A stretch of DNA of 64,000 nt from Runella limosa DSM 17973. Lineage in GTDB: Bacteria > Bacteroidota > Bacteroidia > Cytophagales > Spirosomataceae. The position numbers and the translations under genes were made by a program. Below, in pieces: positions 17,888 to 26,891 of this stretch. A model generated the notes under the pieces. It searched no databases, was not told the DNA's origin, and was given only the letters and a program-made list of their open reading frames with translations. The stretch spans positions 186,001 to 250,000 of the forward strand of contig NZ_KI519422.1 of NCBI RefSeq assembly GCF_000482465.1. Reading direction: 5' to 3'. Positions within the stretch are counted from its first letter, which is position 1, and each line of letters opens with the position of its first letter.

Positions 17888-19837
17888 TTAGCCCTTCTTC
17901 AACGAAATCACTTCACTGTAAGCTTCGTTGAGGGCAGTAACCATTTTATTCCATTCAGGGAAACTTGATTTTTTGACCAAAAGCGAGTTCAACGTCCATT
18001 GACTGCGAACCACGATTTGGTCATTTTTTTGTTCATAACTCAGTTTAAAACCAAAGTCAGGGTGCGAAAACGACGCATTGGTAGGAAGGTTGGTTACGGT
18101 ATATCCTTTTGGAATAGGCAAAATCGTTACCATGTCTTCGACATGCGTAAACTCATGTTTCCAGTCGTTTTTGCGACTTTCTTCCTGGCGTTTGTCAGCC
18201 CAAGGGCGCGTCAAATGAGGATTAATAAAAAGCTCACCTGCGGCTTCCTGAACGTAATCTGGCACCGAAAAAGCGTATTGAAGACGAACAGGTACGTCAC
18301 GATCTTGAAGTCCCATGACTACATTTTTTAACAAGGCGCATTTGTTAGAACCTCGACTGAGTACATTTTTGTAGTATTCGTCGCGTTGAGGCTCCGAACG
18401 GTACTGGACGGCCGATTTGAGCGATGTTTTCCATAGCCCTTGAAAAGTCAAGGTGCCGTTTCCTTTCAATGTCTTTCCATCAATGGCAAGCACAATCGAG
18501 TCCACTTTGGTGTTTTGGTTGGCAGGAACAACGGGCACAGGAACGATTTCATACTTGTCTTCCGAAGTCATTATCAGGGCTTCTTTGCCTTGGATGTGGG
18601 AGGTTGGAAGGCCGAAGTCGATGCGGTCGTCGGTTGCGTCCAAAAATTGCCATTTTCCTTGCCATTTTACCGCCGCAATCATGTGGTTATCCACGCTCAT
18701 AGAAGGATTTTCGGCATATTTGTACGGAATGTCACGCGTTCCAATCCACACCAAATACGACGGCACTCCTGCCAAATTGAGCATCGACGAAGTAAGACTT
18801 GCCATGTCTTTACAGTCGCCATAGCGTTTTTGACAAACATCGTTGGCCTGACGAGGAATAAACCCTCCAAGCCCTTCTTCAAAAGCAATGTATTTGACGT
18901 GGTCTTGCACCCAATAATAAACTGACCGAATTTTTTCCACTTCGCTTTTTCCACGCGTCAACGAATCAGTAAGTGCTTTGAGCTGCGAACTGGGCTGTTT
19001 GTTGAGGTCTTTGACCAAACTTTTGTAATAATTAAAGAGCTTCTGCACGTCCCCCAATACCTCCTTCGTTTGTCCATTGGCCGTATAACTTTCGATAAAT
19101 AAAAATACCTGTGGTACGTAATGACGCAACGAAAGCGATTCCGTTTCCAGCGGCGACGCTTTTAAATTTTGTGCTTTCCAGGTATAAACTGTTTTGCCAT
19201 TTTGAGTTGTTTTGGCAAAAACAATCCCTTTCATATCGCCGTAGGTTTTGTAGGAAACTTTTACTGAAGCGGGAAATGAAACCGAAAATTCGCTGTTGAT
19301 GACAGGTACATAATTCCCAAAAACAAAGCCCGAAAGCATATAAGGGCTTTTGACTCTTTCGGTATAGGAAACGGTGCCAATGCCTCCTTCTTTAGCGCCT
19401 GGAAAGGTGAATTTTTTGACCTGCATATCGTCAAAAAAGATTCCTCCCCCTGGGCTGGGGCGTTCGGTCTTGATGTCGGTGACGGGCGTACGATTATAAC
19501 CCGATTTTTCGGGAATGTATGAGACAGCATCAAGGTCTTTGATTTCCTGAAAAGTTTCGGAAAAGTAAATGCGTTCGTCGGCAAAAACACTGGCCCGTTT
19601 GTCCAAAAATACGCGGTCTTCTTGGTGAAAAACGTCGATTTGAAGCTCCCCATTCACAACCTCGATGGCTACTTTTTCGGAGCGATTGAGGTACGCCATT
19701 TCATCGTTAGGGAACTTCGCTTTCAGTTGCGACAAGTTGACTTTAGGTTGGGCCACTGCCGAAAGATGAGTGACGAGCAGGGCAAAAAAGAAAAAATGAA
19801 ACAGAACCTTAAAATTCACCAACGCAAAGCGCATCAT
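17888..19837 (-). CDS. Secreted DUF3857 / transglutaminase-like protein
   Basis: A 649-residue protein starting at the ATG at 19837 (the frame is open further up, but only to a TTG). The signal peptide ends near LSAVAQ. The N-terminal DUF3857 beta-sandwich is followed by a transglutaminase-like core with catalytic Cys in RYGDCKD, His in VDNHMIA and Asp in FLDATDD. A DUF3858-like C-terminal region follows. All three catalytic residues are present. Family members are periplasmic or surface proteins of unclear substrate. Convergent with ygiQ at 5 bp. Confidence 0.9.
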   Translation of the reverse strand: MMRFALVNFKVLFHFFFFALLVTHLSAVAQPKVNLSQLKAKFPNDEMAYLNRSEKVAIEVVNGELQIDVFHQEDRVFLDKRASVFADERIYFSETFQEIKDLDAVSYIPEKSGYNRTPVTDIKTERPSPGGGIFFDDMQVKKFTFPGAKEGGIGTVSYTERVKSPYMLSGFVFGNYVPVINSEFSVSFPASVKVSYKTYGDMKGIVFAKTTQNGKTVYTWKAQNLKASPLETESLSLRHYVPQVFLFIESYTANGQTKEVLGDVQKLFNYYKSLVKDLNKQPSSQLKALTDSLTRGKSEVEKIRSVYYWVQDHVKYIAFEEGLGGFIPRQANDVCQKRYGDCKDMASLTSSMLNLAGVPSYLVWIGTRDIPYKYAENPSMSVDNHMIAAVKWQGKWQFLDATDDRIDFGLPTSHIQGKEALIMTSEDKYEIVPVPVVPANQNTKVDSIVLAIDGKTLKGNGTLTFQGLWKTSLKSAVQYRSEPQRDEYYKNVLSRGSNKCALLKNVVMGLQDRDVPVRLQYAFSVPDYVQEAAGELFINPHLTRPWADKRQEESRKNDWKHEFTHVEDMVTILPIPKGYTVTNLPTNASFSHPDFGFKLSYEQKNDQIVVRSQWTLNSLLVKKSSFPEWNKMVTALNEAYSEVISLKKG

Positions 19838-19943
19838 ACGAGAAGGAATTAGTGTAGTTTCCAAATAACGGAAGGTTGGAAATAAAAGTTTTATTTTGCT
19901 GTCTTTATTGTGTTACTCACGGGAGCACGTTTATTTTGTAACA

Positions 19944-20336
19944 ATGCCGCACGAAACTGATAAATTAACAAACTCCTCGCCCGAAGAACTAGAACAGGTG
20001 CTTCGGCTACCCAACTTGCTGCGCGATTTGTTGCTACAACTCATAAAAGACTTCCAAACGGCGCAGTTACCCTTAGAACTCGACATCAACGAACGCTATT
20101 CGTTTGAAGAGTTGCGTGAATATTTGGCCCACAAAATAGATGAGCATTTAAAAAAAGGAGGAACCCTAAAATACCTCTTGAACCGGGTTGATTTGACCGA
20201 AAAACAAATTCACCGTGCCATTCCTACCGCGATTCATGCTAGTTTACAACTACTTGCCGAATTGATTATCAAGCGCGAACTTCAAAAAGTGGTGATTCGG
20301 TATTGGTACCGACAGAGTGAGGAGAAAGAGGATTAA
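19944..20336 (+). CDS. Hypothetical protein, 130 aa
   Basis: The first ATG is at 19944; the open frame upstream offers only TTG. The product is mostly helical and charged, rich in Leu, Glu and Lys, with no signal peptide or membrane segment, so it should be cytoplasmic. The C-terminal half (DEHLKKGGTLKYLLNRVDLTE, then ELIIKRELQKVVIRYWYR) looks conserved but I do not recognise a family. It is divergent from the DUF3857 gene (106 bp between starts) and 75 bp upstream of the esterase gene, which has its own promoter. Confidence 0.7.
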   Translation: MPHETDKLTNSSPEELEQVLRLPNLLRDLLLQLIKDFQTAQLPLELDINERYSFEELREYLAHKIDEHLKKGGTLKYLLNRVDLTEKQIHRAIPTAIHASLQLLAELIIKRELQKVVIRYWYRQSEEKED

Positions 20337-20369
20337 AACTAGAAATTTTTAAATTTTATCGAACATTAG

Positions 20370-20377
20370 TACTTTTG
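20370..20377 (+). promoter_or_regulatory. Predicted -7 element for the esterase gene
   Basis: TACTTTTG, an exact TAnnTTTG, ends 34 bp before the ATG at 20412. It implies a leader of about 28 nt. Confidence 0.55.
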
Positions 20378-20411
20378 TGGGTGTTAAACCGACACATTTA
20401 ACCTGTGAGGA

Positions 20412-21500
20412 ATGAGTAACCGTAATGCGTCTTTGGCGCTTGAGTTGACAACGACTGTTGACGACGAGCGTCCTGTATTTATTTCTGGTAATTTTTGTGA
20501 GTGGTATCCTGATATTGAACGCTATCAGATGCAAAAAGTAGGAGTAGGAAAGTATCATTTTCAATTTCCCCCCGATTTTCACTTCGAACAACCCATTGAA
20601 TACAAATATACCCGTGGTGGCTGGGACCAAGTAGAGCTTGATTCCTTTGGCGAAGCACCCCAAAACCGCCGTATTAAAGCTAAAAACGCTACCCAAAAGG
20701 ATTTTGTGCCTCATTGGCGTCGCGATGGCCGTGCGTTTGATGTGACGTACGTGCCCACGATTCAGACTGTAGCGGAAGATTTTGAAATACCTCAGCTGGG
20801 CAAAAAACGCCGTATTCGTATTCTCCTCCCGCACGACTACAGTACTTCTACCAAACGTTATCCTGTGTTGTACCTCCAAGATGGGCAAAACCTTTTTGGT
20901 GATGGTTCTATTTTTGGAAATTGGGAAATAGATAAGCGCATGGCGGTACTGGCCGAGCAAAACAAAGGTGGTATCATCGTTGTGGCCATTGATCATGGAG
21001 ATGAAGACCGTTTGCACGAATTTGCACCTTATACGCACCCAAAATTTGGCAAAGGAGCGGGGAAAAAGTACGCCAACTTCATCGTTCGTACCCTTAAACC
21101 GTACATTGATAAAAATTATCGTACCCGCACCGAGCGCCAATTTACGGGCATCGGTGGCAGTTCTATGGGGGGCTTAATAAGCATATATGCGGGCTTAATG
21201 TACCCCGAAACACTAGGCCGACTCATGATTTTTTCGCCATCGCTTTGGGTTTCGGACAAAATCTATTTTGACTCCATCGAATTCTTTAACCCCTTGGAAA
21301 CCAAAATCTACGTCTATGCGGGGGGGAAAGAAGGACGCTATATGATTCCGAGTGTGGAACGTTTGAAAGAGGCGATTGAACGGCAAGGGTGGAACAACGA
21401 ACGACTTCAATTTAAACTATCACTTGACCCTGCTGGAGAGCATACCGAAATGCGCTGGGGCAAAGAGTTTCCGAAGGCCGTAGAGTGGCTCTTTGGCTGA
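20412..21500 (+). CDS. Cytoplasmic CBM-esterase (putative esterase D / Fes-like family)
   Basis: A 362-residue protein without a signal peptide. Residues 1-95 form a starch-binding-type (CBM20/48-like) Ig domain (VFISGNFCEWYPD ... YKYTRGGWDQVE). Residues ~115-362 form an alpha/beta hydrolase of the putative-esterase family: KRRIRILLPHDY, YPVLYLQDGQNLF, nucleophile elbow GGSSMGG, and a C-terminal His in AGEHTEMRW. This domain pair is common in Bacteroidetes and is often annotated as enterochelin or carbohydrate esterase; the substrate is unknown. Own promoter at 20370. Confidence 0.88.
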   Translation: MSNRNASLALELTTTVDDERPVFISGNFCEWYPDIERYQMQKVGVGKYHFQFPPDFHFEQPIEYKYTRGGWDQVELDSFGEAPQNRRIKAKNATQKDFVPHWRRDGRAFDVTYVPTIQTVAEDFEIPQLGKKRRIRILLPHDYSTSTKRYPVLYLQDGQNLFGDGSIFGNWEIDKRMAVLAEQNKGGIIVVAIDHGDEDRLHEFAPYTHPKFGKGAGKKYANFIVRTLKPYIDKNYRTRTERQFTGIGGSSMGGLISIYAGLMYPETLGRLMIFSPSLWVSDKIYFDSIEFFNPLETKIYVYAGGKEGRYMIPSVERLKEAIERQGWNNERLQFKLSLDPAGEHTEMRWGKEFPKAVEWLFG

Positions 21501-21537
21501 TAGATAGCCCATTATCAATCATTTTGGCACTTTTATT

Positions 21538-21599
21538 GCTGTACCCAAAGAAATTTTACCCATTTCTTTGGATACAGCGATTTGTCGTTTTAAACGACA
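21538..21599. repeat. Two strong hairpins upstream of the ELWxxDGT-repeat gene
   Basis: First hairpin: 21538-21554 pairs with 21562-21578 (17 bp with one C-A mismatch, 7-nt loop). Second: TGTCGTTT (21583-21590) pairs with AAACGACA (21592-21599). No T-tract follows either stem. They separate the esterase stop (21500) from the next ATG (21622) and may be a leader structure or processing site. Confidence 0.6.
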
Positions 21600-21621
21600 C
21601 TCGAAAAACTCGGTGCCAGTA

Positions 21622-23943
21622 ATGCTAGTTGTCAGGAAAACTATTTTGTGGGGTTTGCTATTGCTGGTGAGCAGTGTATATGCTCAATATCCGCTATTGC
21701 TGAAAGATATTAATCTTCAGGCAGATCCGCTTGCGACCTCTGCCACCTTGGGAAGCGACCCGCGCTTTCTTACCAATCACAATGGAATCCTTTATTTTAC
21801 GGCCAAACAAAACGGCTCAACCGTGGGGTTGTGGAAATCCTCAGGACGAAATGCTACGACTGCTAAAGTGCTGGATTTGCCAGGCACGGCCTATGCTCTC
21901 ACGAGTGTAGGAAGTTCATTGTATTTTGTGGCGGATCAGACAGGTTACGGCTACGAACTTTGGAAATCTAACGGAACGGCCGCAGGTACGACCCGCGTGA
22001 AGGACATCAATGACGGTCCGCTGGGAAGTATGCCAAGTGGTTTTACGAACGTAAATGGAACGCTTTATTTTGTGGCAACCACCGCAGGAGCAGGAAGTGA
22101 ACTCTGGAAGTCGGGAGGTACGGATGCTACTACGGTCATTGTCAGAGACATTGTAACGGGGGTAGGAAGCTCGAATCCTCAACAATTGACCAACGTCAAC
22201 GGAACATTGTATTTTGTGGCAAACGACGGCGCGAATGGGTACGAACTTTGGAAAACCAACGGCACGGCGGCAGGTACTACTTTGGTCAAAGATATTAATG
22301 CAGGAATAGCAAGCTCGAATCCTCAGTACCTCACCAACGTGAACGGAACGTTGTATTTTACGGCAACCAATGGCACCAACGGCTTTGAATTGTGGAAGTC
22401 GGACGGGACAGCTGTGGGGACGGTACAGGTAAAGGATATTTGGAGCGGTTCGATGAGTGGAATGCCGCACTATTTGACCAATGTGAATGGTACGCTCTAT
22501 TTTGCAGCGAATAATGGCCAAACGGGAATCGAACTTTGGAAATCGAATGGGACAACGGCAGGAACGCAGCTTGCCGTCGATATTTTGTCGGGTAATGGAA
22601 GCAGTGACCCACGAAATCTCAAGTTGTTAAACGGAGTGCTCTATTTTTCGGCAACGGACGGCACCACGGGCCAAGAGCTGTGGCGTTCGGATGGGACAAT
22701 AGCAGGGACAAAACTCGTTAGAAACATTCGCGTGGGGGGAGAAGGGTCTAACAGTACGCCATCGATGTTTAACCTCCGAAAAGGCATTGTGTATTTTACA
22801 GCCTACGATGATTTTGCGGGAAGAGAACTTTGGCAAACCGATGGCACTGAAGCGGCGACTAACGTATTGGAATTGTATTCGGGAACAACGGGAAGTGGAA
22901 TAAGTAACCTTACTGTGCTGGGTGATACCTTGTTTTTTACGGCAGATGATGGCAAAAAGGGGAGTGAAATCTGGAAAATAGAAGCATGTATGCCGCTCAG
23001 AATGGCATCGGATACCACAATTTGCCACAAAGGCCCGTTGTCATTGCCTGCCCAAGTCGCAAACTATGGCAGTTTTACTACACCAATTTGGCGAAAAGGC
23101 TCGTACGACGGCCCGATTGTAACGAACCCTACCAACGTGCGTTTGGACAGTGCTGTCACCACGTTTTACCTCGAAGCACAATACACGACGGGTTGCACAA
23201 GTACAGCAAAAATTACGTTTCGAACCATGACCATGCCCGAGGGCGTAGGGAGTATTCGAGTGTTGTTGGAAGGTGCCTATCGCAATGGTGTAGGTTCGAT
23301 GACAACGCTACTCAATCAAATGGGACTGCTTCCTGGGCAAACGCCCGTTAGTTCATTAGCCACCAAGACACCCGCAGGACAACCCTATCGAGGAGCGCCG
23401 TGGTATTATATGGGCGAGGAAACAGTGCCTATTTATGAGACTTCTGTCACCGATTGGGTGCTGGTTTCGCTACGAACCGATCCTGCAAATCCTGCTACTA
23501 CTGTTTTTAAAGCCGCTGCCTTACTCCAAAACGATGGCTTAGTTCCTAGTATTCAGGGCTGCCCAAGTCGGTTAAAGGAATACACGAATTATTACGTGGC
23601 GGTCGAACACCGTAATCACCTGCCGATTGTGGCGGCCACTCCTACGCTTTTTGTGAACGGTGGTTTTTTCTATGATTTTGGTATCAATCAATCCTACATC
23701 CCTGCCAACGCCCCAGCAGTTGGTCAAAAGTTGCAGGATACGCGCTATATGATGTATGCAGGCGATATTGTCAAAGGGACAAGTGCAGAAATTAATGCAA
23801 ATGATATGACAGTCTGGAATCAAACCAATGGCTCGTTTGGCAAATACTTGGCAGGAGATATCAACCTCGACGGCGAAGTGAACGCACTTGACAGGATTTT
23901 GTGGATAATCAATAACGGGTTGTTTTCGGGGGTAAGGTTTTAA
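21622..23943 (+). CDS. Secreted ELWxxDGT-repeat protein with dockerin-like C-terminus
   Basis: I start it at the ATG at 21622, which begins a clean signal peptide (VRKTILWGLLLLVSSVYAQ); the frame is open to 21568 but that stretch overlaps hairpin DNA. The first ~470 residues hold about nine ~47-residue beta repeats, each with LYFxA and ELWKSNGTAAGT-type motifs (hyalin-like, probably a propeller). The remaining ~280 residues include a region (VLLEGAYRNGVGSM) seen in many Bacteroidetes surface proteins and end with GDINLDGEVNALDRILW, a calcium-binding dockerin-like repeat. No classical T9SS tail is visible. The stop is 9 bp before the next gene, so they are probably co-transcribed. Confidence 0.88.
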   Translation: MLVVRKTILWGLLLLVSSVYAQYPLLLKDINLQADPLATSATLGSDPRFLTNHNGILYFTAKQNGSTVGLWKSSGRNATTAKVLDLPGTAYALTSVGSSLYFVADQTGYGYELWKSNGTAAGTTRVKDINDGPLGSMPSGFTNVNGTLYFVATTAGAGSELWKSGGTDATTVIVRDIVTGVGSSNPQQLTNVNGTLYFVANDGANGYELWKTNGTAAGTTLVKDINAGIASSNPQYLTNVNGTLYFTATNGTNGFELWKSDGTAVGTVQVKDIWSGSMSGMPHYLTNVNGTLYFAANNGQTGIELWKSNGTTAGTQLAVDILSGNGSSDPRNLKLLNGVLYFSATDGTTGQELWRSDGTIAGTKLVRNIRVGGEGSNSTPSMFNLRKGIVYFTAYDDFAGRELWQTDGTEAATNVLELYSGTTGSGISNLTVLGDTLFFTADDGKKGSEIWKIEACMPLRMASDTTICHKGPLSLPAQVANYGSFTTPIWRKGSYDGPIVTNPTNVRLDSAVTTFYLEAQYTTGCTSTAKITFRTMTMPEGVGSIRVLLEGAYRNGVGSMTTLLNQMGLLPGQTPVSSLATKTPAGQPYRGAPWYYMGEETVPIYETSVTDWVLVSLRTDPANPATTVFKAAALLQNDGLVPSIQGCPSRLKEYTNYYVAVEHRNHLPIVAATPTLFVNGGFFYDFGINQSYIPANAPAVGQKLQDTRYMMYAGDIVKGTSAEINANDMTVWNQTNGSFGKYLAGDINLDGEVNALDRILWIINNGLFSGVRF

Positions 23944-23952
23944 TTTGAAGAA

Positions 23953-25890
23953 ATGATGAAGCGTTGTTTTGGGATATTGTTGTTGATAATGGGACTTTTT
24001 GGAAATGCCAACGCACAGGGCATTCCGAAAGAAGTACTGTACGAACCCGACGAAGGGGGCTATCCGCAAGGCTACACGCCCAATGCAAAACTGGGTACTT
24101 TTGATTTGTCAAGTACTGCGGCAAACGAACCGTTTCGACATTTATTAAAACTCTTTGAAGCCCAAAAAGTAGTGTGGGACGATGTGACAGATTTTCGAGA
24201 TTATGGCTTTAAAGCATTTTTTGGCGGAGTAGGAGAAGGAAAACCCAAAGAAAATCGGTATGCGGATATTAACGAAGGGATTTTTCGGGATGCTTTTACG
24301 GTGCAGGGAGTAAGTTTTGGGAAAAACCCCGTGTACGTTCCCGACCCTAATCGAGTGCTTTCAGCACAGGGGAAAACTTTTCGTTGTTTCAATGCTCCTT
24401 TTGTGTCGGTGCCGATTGAAAATGTGGATGAGGCAGGCAAATGGAACCCTTTTTTACTAACCGAATACGAACTCGACCGCCGAGCCAAATACGCAGGCGA
24501 CGGCCGCATGGGCTTTCTTCGCTGGGACATTGAGACATTTTCTAATGCGGAGTGGCTGTCTATCTTGCGGGGACGGCAAGTGTGGGAAAACGGAAAATAC
24601 CGCCATGCCCTAAACGGCGGCACTGATCTTACTTACAGAAATTGGGACGATCAGCAGTTTTTTGACCACGTTCAGCACCGTTGGAGTTATGTTTTTACGG
24701 AGTTGTTTTACAAAACAAAACTTTACAGCAACGGCGCGAAAATATGGCAATACGGAGCGGGGCCTATCAACCAAATGGATCCTTTTATCTTTCCGCAATT
24801 TGATGATGTCGGCAACATTCACCACAACTGGGGTGTACCCAACAATCCCATTTGGAAGCTCAAAAATAAATTTAACAACCGCGCTGTCAATGAAGAACTT
24901 AACTACATGGAAGCGTGGGATTTTGTGCAGCAGTTTGCCATGTGGGCGGTTCTTCAGTACGATTCCAACGTAAATTATTGGGTAAATACCGACATTATTC
25001 GCCTGAAAGAAACCCCAAAAACCAACGTAACATTGGGCGTTCCCACGCGCTACCACATCGTTGACATTGGTGCCGACCCCAATACACCTTTGGGGAATCG
25101 GCGGGTGCGGGTGTCGCTGCACGCCCAAGACGGAAGCTTGCGCAACGCCGATAAAACCTACCGCATTACGTTTCAGCACTGGCGGGGTTTTACCGAAATA
25201 GACATTCCTGCGGGGATGAATACCGTAGAATTTACCACTTCTTCACCTGAGTTGGTTTGGCAAACCGATGACCATTTTTTGTTGCTCATTTGGAGTACTA
25301 TCTACTGCGCTCGTTACCAAGAACCGACCAAATTGGGTTTTTTAAACTGGGAACCTACCCCGCGTACGTACAACTTTAGCCCGTATTCATTGGCTACAAC
25401 CGATATTTTTGAACAGCGTATTTACGACGCCATGATTGGTTTTGCCAACCTCCAGAATTACGGCGTCGTCAACTGGGAGGCCAATACGGTAGGAAAAATA
25501 AACCCGATGGTACGCGAGAGTATTATTTTGGCCCAAAAGAAAATAGCACCTTACAAAAGCCACATTGAAAATCAATCACTCGTTCATGTAGATGTGAGCA
25601 TTGATGGTGGACAAACGTGGATAACGGGGGGCTACCCTCAAACACCTTTTGAGGCTCATTACAATGGCTGGTGGATGGGTGGCTATTACCAAAACAATCA
25701 GCCTTATCCGATGGTATTTGGGTCGTATAATGCCCAGCAACGGACATTTTTATTTACCCACCTCGCAGGCCGCCTTCCTACGGGAACGTTGGGCTATAAG
25801 GTGCGCGTGAAGATTCCGAGTACTGCTACTTCATACACGTTTGATATGTCTTCTACGCGTGAGTTGGGATATAGTATCTTTAAGATTTGA
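23953..25890 (+). CDS. Unassigned secreted protein, 645 aa
   Basis: ATG at 23953 with a signal peptide ending near GNANAQ. The mature protein is rich in Trp, Tyr and Asn (WDDVTDFRDYGFKAFFGG, RWDIETFSNAEWLSILRG, NYWVNTDIIRLKETPKT), which suggests a carbohydrate-active or carbohydrate-binding surface protein. The C-terminal ~100 residues (VDVSIDGGQTWITGG ... YKVRVKIPSTATSYTFD) resemble an Ig-like beta domain. I do not recognise a glycoside hydrolase family or confident catalytic residues. It follows the ELWxxDGT gene by 9 bp, so the two may act at the cell surface together. Confidence 0.75.
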   Translation: MMKRCFGILLLIMGLFGNANAQGIPKEVLYEPDEGGYPQGYTPNAKLGTFDLSSTAANEPFRHLLKLFEAQKVVWDDVTDFRDYGFKAFFGGVGEGKPKENRYADINEGIFRDAFTVQGVSFGKNPVYVPDPNRVLSAQGKTFRCFNAPFVSVPIENVDEAGKWNPFLLTEYELDRRAKYAGDGRMGFLRWDIETFSNAEWLSILRGRQVWENGKYRHALNGGTDLTYRNWDDQQFFDHVQHRWSYVFTELFYKTKLYSNGAKIWQYGAGPINQMDPFIFPQFDDVGNIHHNWGVPNNPIWKLKNKFNNRAVNEELNYMEAWDFVQQFAMWAVLQYDSNVNYWVNTDIIRLKETPKTNVTLGVPTRYHIVDIGADPNTPLGNRRVRVSLHAQDGSLRNADKTYRITFQHWRGFTEIDIPAGMNTVEFTTSSPELVWQTDDHFLLLIWSTIYCARYQEPTKLGFLNWEPTPRTYNFSPYSLATTDIFEQRIYDAMIGFANLQNYGVVNWEANTVGKINPMVRESIILAQKKIAPYKSHIENQSLVHVDVSIDGGQTWITGGYPQTPFEAHYNGWWMGGYYQNNQPYPMVFGSYNAQQRTFLFTHLAGRLPTGTLGYKVRVKIPSTATSYTFDMSSTRELGYSIFKI

Positions 25891-25943
25891 GTGTCGAGTG
25901 CAGAGTGCAGAATGTCGAATTGTCACCGTTTTTCCCGTGCTGA

Positions 25944-25959
25944 GGGTTGCTCACAACCC
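25944..25959. repeat. Single REP-like hairpin GGGTTG-CTCA-CAACCC
   Basis: A 6-bp perfect stem around a CTCA loop, the same core and loop as the cluster at 15886-15986. It lies between two convergent genes. Just upstream, GAGTGCA is tandemly repeated near 25897. Confidence 0.65.
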
Positions 25960-25979
25960 GAGCTTACTGCGAATTTCGC

Positions 25980-26732
25980 TTACTTCAAAAGCGTAGCGTC
26001 AATTGCTTTCCAATCAATGCCTTTCACAATTTCGCGGGCGAGTTCGACGGGCGCCGTAATGGTAACAACAAGGTTTTCAACCAATTTACCTCCTTTTCTA
26101 AACTGGGGTTGGTAGCGCGTATCCTGACCTCTCTGGACTGGCTTGGTGTTCCACCCACCCAACAAAATCACCGTTTCTTGACGTCCCGTCGCTCCTTTTA
26201 AATCGGGTTTTAGCAATACTTCAAGCGCGAGGGTAGCGCCTAAGACATTGATAACCTGAGACGACTGTACCATGCGGGCGCTTTCGGTGTCTTGCAGTCG
26301 GTAATTTCCGAGGTTCATTTCCACACTGATGGAGTAGGTATCTTGCGCGCGCTGGGCGACGGCTTGCGGGTTTTCGGTGTACATTGTATCGCGGTGAACG
26401 TACAGCGAAGGTAAGGTAGAAGAAGCAGGTTTCATGGAATCAACCACCGCTTTTCGGGCCGAAGCAATGTCGGCTCGCTCCATGATGAGGTCGTAACGAT
26501 CGGTACAAAGGTGCACAAATCCACCCCATTCGGAGGTGACTTCCAAAGCTCCTATTGAGTGCTTTTCGTCGAATATTTTCCAACTACCTTGTGGTGTTTT
26601 GGCCGTAAATTGCCGTTGAAGTTCCTTCACTACGCGTTCGTACGCCGCGTTTTCTTGCGCGTTGGCGGGACGACACTGAGCGTGAAGCCAAAGGGGAAGT
26701 GAAAGAAAAAATACACTGAATACGAGTTTCAT
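25980..26732 (-). CDS. Secreted hypothetical protein, 250 aa
   Basis: The signal peptide (MKLVFSVFFLSLPLWLHAQ) is clear. The mature part is alpha/beta with a conserved-looking core (GALEVTSEWGGFVHLCTDRYD, VNVLGATLALEVLLKPDLKG) and ends with a helical segment (AREIVKGIDWKAIDATLL). I do not recognise a family. It has its own promoter and no same-strand neighbour, so it is probably a single-gene unit. Confidence 0.75.
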   Translation of the reverse strand: MKLVFSVFFLSLPLWLHAQCRPANAQENAAYERVVKELQRQFTAKTPQGSWKIFDEKHSIGALEVTSEWGGFVHLCTDRYDLIMERADIASARKAVVDSMKPASSTLPSLYVHRDTMYTENPQAVAQRAQDTYSISVEMNLGNYRLQDTESARMVQSSQVINVLGATLALEVLLKPDLKGATGRQETVILLGGWNTKPVQRGQDTRYQPQFRKGGKLVENLVVTITAPVELAREIVKGIDWKAIDATLLK

Positions 26733-26754
26733 AGCAGTTGGTTTGTCGGTTATT

Positions 26755-26788
26755 CAAAGTTACACTAAAAAACTGTTCTGACCTCAAA
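26755..26788 (-). promoter_or_regulatory. Predicted promoter of the 250-aa secreted protein gene
   Basis: On the minus strand TTTG (26785-26788), 22-bp spacer, TAACTTTG (26755-26762). Both Bacteroidetes elements match exactly. The leader would be about 16 nt. Confidence 0.65.
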
Positions 26789-26891
26789 CTTATGCTTTTT
26801 CGCCACAAATCGCCCCAACTTGACCACAAACTGTTGCTGACTTGCCTAAGACACAGTTGATTTGTAGCAACAATTAACGCCTAATACAACC

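Noticed and set aside
20349-21140. Minus-strand open frame of 263 codons opposite the esterase gene
   Set aside because: It is antisense to a gene with clear CBM and esterase motifs, and its product shows no family pattern.
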